Shown: one piece after another, positions 56,884-64,000 of the stretch
How the letters are laid out: every line of letters starts with the position of its first letter
How positions within the stretch are numbered: position 1 is the stretch's first letter
Source: Lactiplantibacillus paraplantarum
Lineage (GTDB): Bacteria > Bacillota > Bacilli > Lactobacillales > Lactobacillaceae
DNA: 64,000 nt
Assembly (NCBI RefSeq): GCF_003641145.1
Contig: NZ_CP032744.1
Span: 2,046,001-2,110,000 of the forward strand
Reading direction: 5' to 3'
Notes under the pieces: model-generated
Told to the model about the DNA's origin: nothing
Databases searched by the model: none
Seen by the model: only the letters and a program-made list of their open reading frames with translations
Made by a program: the position numbers and the translations under genes

Positions 56884-57312
56884 TTAATGCCGAGCAACGT
56901 TCAAACGGTTCATGGCACGCCGCAAAGCGACTTGGGCCCGCGCCAACTCCGCATCATCATGCTTCTGTTGAGCGTCTTGAATCCGTGTTTCAGCGCGTTT
57001 CCGTGCATTTTCAGCCCGGGCAACATCGATGTCATTCTGACGTTCAGCACTATCCGCAACAATCGTTGCTGTATTATTGCTGAACTCAACAAAACCACCG
57101 TTAACGGCAATTTCGTCATCTTCCTGATCACTCTCAAGTTGCTTGATCCGAACCTCATCGATTGCAAGTGACGCAATCACAGGAATATGGTTCGGTAAAA
57201 TCCCGAGTTCGCCATCAATCGTTCGCACGATCAACATTGGCGTCTTATTTTCATAGACCTGACCGTCTGGAGTTACGATGCTAACGGTTAATGATTTTGC
57301 ATTGTCAGCCAT
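56884..57312 (-). CDS. atpC: ATP synthase epsilon subunit
   Basis: 142 aa: N-terminal beta-sandwich (TPDGQVYENKTPMLIVRTID, GILPNHIPVIA) and C-terminal two-helix regulatory domain. Part of the F1 rotor stalk; can inhibit ATP hydrolysis. Eleven nt after atpD, last gene of the operon. Confidence 0.96.
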   Translation of the reverse strand: MADNAKSLTVSIVTPDGQVYENKTPMLIVRTIDGELGILPNHIPVIASLAIDEVRIKQLESDQEDDEIAVNGGFVEFSNNTATIVADSAERQNDIDVARAENARKRAETRIQDAQQKHDDAELARAQVALRRAMNRLNVARH

Positions 57313-57323
57313 GTAAACCCCTC

Positions 57324-58733
<1,410 letters not shown>

Positions 58734-58751
58734 TTAATTCCTCCCACTTCG

Positions 58752-59696
58752 TTATTCTTGCGCAACCAAACCACCAGTGATTTCAGTGATCTCAGTGGTA
58801 ATAGCAGCTTGACGTGCGCGGTTATATTTCAGATTCAACTTATCGATTAAATCGCCAGCGTTATCTGATGCAGCCTTCATCGCGGTTGACGACGAAGCAT
58901 GTTCAGCAGTCTTGGCATCCAAGATTGCACCATAAACTAGGCTTTCAGCATATTGTGGCAACACAGCCGACAATATCGCTTCTTCTGACGGTTCCATTTC
59001 ATACTCAGGACCGACATCCACCCGACTATCCTTGGCTTTACGATTATCCGACTCACTTTGTTCAAAAGTTTCTTCAGAAATTGGCAGCATTTTAACTGAC
59101 CGAAAGCCCGAGGAAAGTCGATTGATAAAGTGGTTATAGAATACGTAAAGTTCATCAAAGACTTCGTTGTGGTACATTGATGTGACTGTCTTAACGATTT
59201 CACGAACTTCCTTAAAAGTCGGCACGTCTGAGACACCGCGGTATTCATACGCCACGTTTAAGCCGTTCTTTTTATAGAAATCCGCACCAGTGCCACCAAC
59301 CGCCAAAACGACCGCGTCATCGGCATCAATCTTATGTGTCCGCATGAAATCGTTAGTTTGTTTCAACACATTACTGTTGTAACTGCCAACGAGACCACGG
59401 TCCGAAGTGATCACCAATAAACCAGTCTTTTTAACGGGGCGTTGTGCAAGCAATTCACTAACTGAAATTGTATTGGAATTACTATTAGCAACACCGGCAC
59501 TTGCTGACATCAGATGAGCTTTGGCAAGATGTGAAACGATGCTTTCAACTTTAGAAGCGTACACCTGATACGTACTGGTATGCTTTTGAATCTGGTTTAA
59601 CTTAGAAGTTGAAACCATTTGCATTGCCGACGTAATTTGATGGGTCTTCTTCGTTGAGTCAATTCGGCGCTTGACATCCATTAATGATTCTGCCAT
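58752..59696 (-). CDS. atpG: ATP synthase gamma subunit
   Basis: 314 aa, central rotor. N-terminal helix [37 protein letters not shown] (~92-108) and C-terminal helix [17 protein letters not shown]. It includes an acidic insertion after the [11 protein letters not shown] region, common in Gram-positive gamma subunits. Confidence 0.97.
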   Translation of the reverse strand: MAESLMDVKRRIDSTKKTHQITSAMQMVSTSKLNQIQKHTSTYQVYASKVESIVSHLAKAHLMSASAGVANSNSNTISVSELLAQRPVKKTGLLVITSDRGLVGSYNSNVLKQTNDFMRTHKIDADDAVVLAVGGTGADFYKKNGLNVAYEYRGVSDVPTFKEVREIVKTVTSMYHNEVFDELYVFYNHFINRLSSGFRSVKMLPISEETFEQSESDNRKAKDSRVDVGPEYEMEPSEEAILSAVLPQYAESLVYGAILDAKTAEHASSSTAMKAASDNAGDLIDKLNLKYNRARQAAITTEITEITGGLVAQE

Positions 59697-59725
59697 GCAC
59701 TACTCACCATCCTTTTCAGCCATAA

Positions 59726-61803
<2,078 letters not shown>

Positions 61804-61814
<11 letters not shown>

Positions 61815-62319
61815 GCTTTCCCAACCCTTCAATATACGAATTAATTAATGCCTGTTGGCCTTCCGGATCCAATTGCTTCTTAATAATCTTCGTAGCAATG
61901 GCAACCGAAATGTCAGCGACGTCTGATTGGACGTTCTTCAAGGCATCTTGACGCTCCTGTTCAATATCCTTACGTGCGTTTTGTTTATACTGCGTTGCTT
62001 CGTTTTGCGCATCGGCAACGATGGTTGACCGTTGCTTCTCGCCACTCTTCTTCGCATCCGCCACGATTTCACTGGCTTCAGCGTGTGAGTGTGACAATGC
62101 GTCACGACGTTGATCCGCTAAATCACTAGCTTCTTGCCGCGATTTTTGCGCTGAATCAATATCATTTGCAATTTTGTCTGCCCGATCAGCCATCATTTTC
62201 GTGATGGGCTTCCAAGCAACCGCTGAGATCAACGCCATCAAGACGATGAAACTAATCCCAATAAACAACATATCACCAAGGTAGAGACCGGATGCACCGA
62301 TAATTAAATGCGAGAGCAT
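61804..62319 (-). CDS. atpF: ATP synthase b subunit
   Basis: 171 aa: one N-terminal membrane helix (LGDMLFIGISFIVLMALISAV) and a long charged coiled coil, the stator stalk. ATG at 62319 follows AAGGAGGTG. Confidence 0.96.
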
Positions 62320-62372
62320 CTAATGACACCTCCTTCTTTCATTTTCATTAAAATGAACTCGTTGACCAATGA

Positions 62373-62615
<243 letters not shown>

Positions 62616-62622
62616 CTAGAAA

Positions 62623-63336
62623 TTATTCCTCGTCGTTAACCTTCTGAGAAATATAAACTGAAGTCAAGGTTACGAACACGAACGCTTGAATGCTCCCGAT
62701 AAACACTGAGAAACCTTGCCATAAGAGTTCAATTGGAAATGAGTAAACATAGCTCAACCAACCGTTACTCTTTGCCAAATCAGCAACCTTCGTTAGTAAC
62801 ATTTCACCAGCAAAGATGTTCCCGAACAGCCGAAGCCCTAAAGTTAGGAAATCGGTAAATTGTTCAAAGATGTTAATAACCGAGAATACCGCGAAAGGCT
62901 GCGTATATTCTTTCAAATAACCGCCCATACCTTTCTTACGAACACCAGCGGCATGCGCAAGTGCCACGGTCATAAACGATAACGTCAAAGTCACAATCGG
63001 ATCGGCGGTTGGACTCTTCAGATACGTGTACTGCCCGACCTGAACATGAATGAACAATCCAAGTTGGTTAGCAATGAAGACGAAGAGGAATAACGTAAAT
63101 GCGTACAAACCGAAGTTAGCCGCTTCATTCCCCTTAATCGAACCTTTGACAATGCCATTCGTGAACTCGATGAGCCACTCCAGCACATTTTGTCCACCCT
63201 TGGGCTTCATAGTTAAATGTCGCGAAAGTAAAAAGACAAACAAGAACACAATCAGACAAGTCACGATTACTGAAATGTCATTCGCGATATTAAACGTCAG
63301 TCCAAGGAATTTGACTGTAGGAACTGGATCACCCAC
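62623..63336 (-). CDS. atpB: ATP synthase a subunit
   Basis: 237 aa, five to six membrane helices, proton channel half of Fo. The essential Arg lies in LGLRLFGNIFAGEML (~166-180). GTG start at 63336 after AAAGAGGTGA. First gene of the operon; no atpI precedes it. Confidence 0.96.
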   Translation of the reverse strand: MGDPVPTVKFLGLTFNIANDISVIVTCLIVFLFVFLLSRHLTMKPKGGQNVLEWLIEFTNGIVKGSIKGNEAANFGLYAFTLFLFVFIANQLGLFIHVQVGQYTYLKSPTADPIVTLTLSFMTVALAHAAGVRKKGMGGYLKEYTQPFAVFSVINIFEQFTDFLTLGLRLFGNIFAGEMLLTKVADLAKSNGWLSYVYSFPIELLWQGFSVFIGSIQAFVFVTLTSVYISQKVNDEE

Positions 63337-63369
63337 TGAATATCACCTCTTTCCTTTAATTTCGGTGCT

Positions 63370-63398
63370 ACGATAACCTTAACCTTTGAGTCAGTCAA
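63370..63398 (-). promoter_or_regulatory. Candidate atp operon promoter
   Basis: -35 TTGACT (63398-63393) and -10 TATCGT (63375-63370), spacing 17, about 33 nt before the atpB start. Farther upstream a small dyad ATTGGGG-TCA-CCCCTAAT (63430-63447) could be an operator. Both are by-eye predictions. Confidence 0.45.
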
Positions 63399-63518
63399 CG
63401 TCAATTTTATCGTAACCTGAAATGGTAGATTGGGGTCACCCCTAATCAAAATACAAAGGTAATAATACCACCACCGTCGAAAAAATTCAAAATAATTTCA
63501 ACTTTTCATCAATCAATA

Positions 63519-63569
63519 AAAATCCAACGATACCAAGCTTTCATTAAGCTTTCAAATCATTGGATTTTC
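63519..63569 (-). terminator. Uracil permease gene terminator
   Basis: AAAATCCAACGAT/ATCATTGGATTTT arms with an inner AAGCTT pair, followed by TTTTTATTG on the minus strand, 44 nt after the stop. Confidence 0.8.
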
Positions 63570-63613
63570 ATCATCTCGACTTTATTTTCATCTTGGTACC
63601 GACATATTATCGG

Positions 63614-64000
63614 CTACTTCTCATTAACCGCCGTCTTTGGCAGTACAAGGTTCATCGCAATTCCTAATACCGTCGCAACTGCTAGACCACTAAATTGAAA
63701 ACTTCCCATTTGTAAGTAAGCATTCCCAATTCCAATTACTAGAATGGCTGATGCAATCATTAAATTGCGCTTTTGGTTAAAATCAACTTTATTATCAATC
63801 AAGATTCGCATCCCACTAGAAGCAATCACCCCGAATAATAGAAAACTAACACCACCAATAACTGGGGACGGAATACTTTCAATCAACGCCGATAGTTTAC
63901 CAACAAAGCTGAAAACAATCGCAAAGAAGGCCGCGCCACCGAGAACATAAATGCTATGGACCCGCGTGATAGCCAGCACGCCAATGTTTTCACCGTAAGA
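63614..64000 (-). CDS. pyrP: Uracil permease (NCS2), N-terminus outside window
   Basis: C-terminal ~128 codons of a uracil/xanthine permease. It is open to the right edge, reading SYGENIGVLAITRVHS, the conserved NCS2 segment of UraA/PyrP. Membrane helices follow, with SPVIGGVSFLLFGVIASSGM. A GTG at 63979 within it is not the true start. Adjacent to the atp operon as in other lactobacilli. Confidence 0.9.
   Translation of the reverse strand, partial: SYGENIGVLAITRVHSIYVLGGAAFFAIVFSFVGKLSALIESIPSPVIGGVSFLLFGVIASSGMRILIDNKVDFNQKRNLMIASAILVIGIGNAYLQMGSFQFSGLAVATVLGIAMNLVLPKTAVNEK

Overview
This window comes from the chromosome of a lactic acid bacterium, very probably Lactiplantibacillus (L. plantarum group). 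The evidence is the gene order (rny-recA-cinA-pgsA, mreBCD-minCD-T-box ABC transporter, metNIQ, rodA/mbl/murA, atpBEFHAGDC), a fused glutathione synthetase, three T-box leaders, strong AGGAGG-type ribosome sites with many TTG/GTG starts, and a cell-wall ligase of the D-Ala-D-Lac type. The species is an inference from gene content and protein resemblance, not from a search. No phage, plasmid, CRISPR array, tRNA or rRNA gene was seen.

Layout. 1-8.5 kb (minus strand): 3'-truncated rny, recA with a LexA box, cinA, pgsA, a RodZ/YmfM-like protein and the YmfH/YmfF M16 pair. 8.6-10 kb (plus): aspartokinase. 10.4-13 kb (minus): a three-gene polar amino acid ABC transporter behind a tandem T-box whose complete copy carries a His specifier codon. 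13-17.9 kb: minD, minC, mreD, mreC, mreB and radC. 18-28 kb: folC, valS with a Val T-box, tpx, thiI, a cysteine desulfurase and ezrA. 28-37 kb (mixed strands): free-methionine-sulfoxide reductase, rpsD, YktB and YueI family genes, an SdpR/SdpI-like pair, gshF, rarA, a probable 6S RNA and uspA. 37-45.6 kb: a zinc-ribbon serine-hydrolase-like protein, a TPR regulator, an IS5-family insertion sequence, a membrane GDPD, ddl, a zinc-type dehydrogenase and a DUF2785 protein. 45.6-47.4 kb: a structured repeat and an L-2-hydroxyacid dehydrogenase. 47.6-50.5 kb: metNIQ under a Met T-box. 50.5-55.8 kb: gcvH, rodA, DUF2969, yidD, mbl, a GNAT acetyltransferase and murA. 55.8-56.8 kb: a decayed small membrane gene and a second structured repeat. 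56.9-63.4 kb: the ATP synthase operon. The right edge cuts a uracil permease.

Most genes build and divide the cell (mreBCD, minCD, ezrA, rodA, mbl, murA, ddl, yidD), make energy (atp), or handle sulfur and amino acids (thiI/iscS-like, metNIQ, gshF, aspartokinase, T-box units).

The most unusual items are: a roughly 400-500 bp interspersed, heavily self-complementary repeat with terminal inverted repeats (45.7 and 56.4 kb, possible remnants at 10.2 and 23.2 kb); a tandem T-box whose second half has lost Stem I; three T-box units whose promoters lie directly against the stop codon of the preceding gene; a 25-nt palindrome over the metNIQ -35 box; a class-A-lactamase-fold protein whose SxxK lysine is threonine; and a broken gene in the DUF1146 position between atpC and murA.
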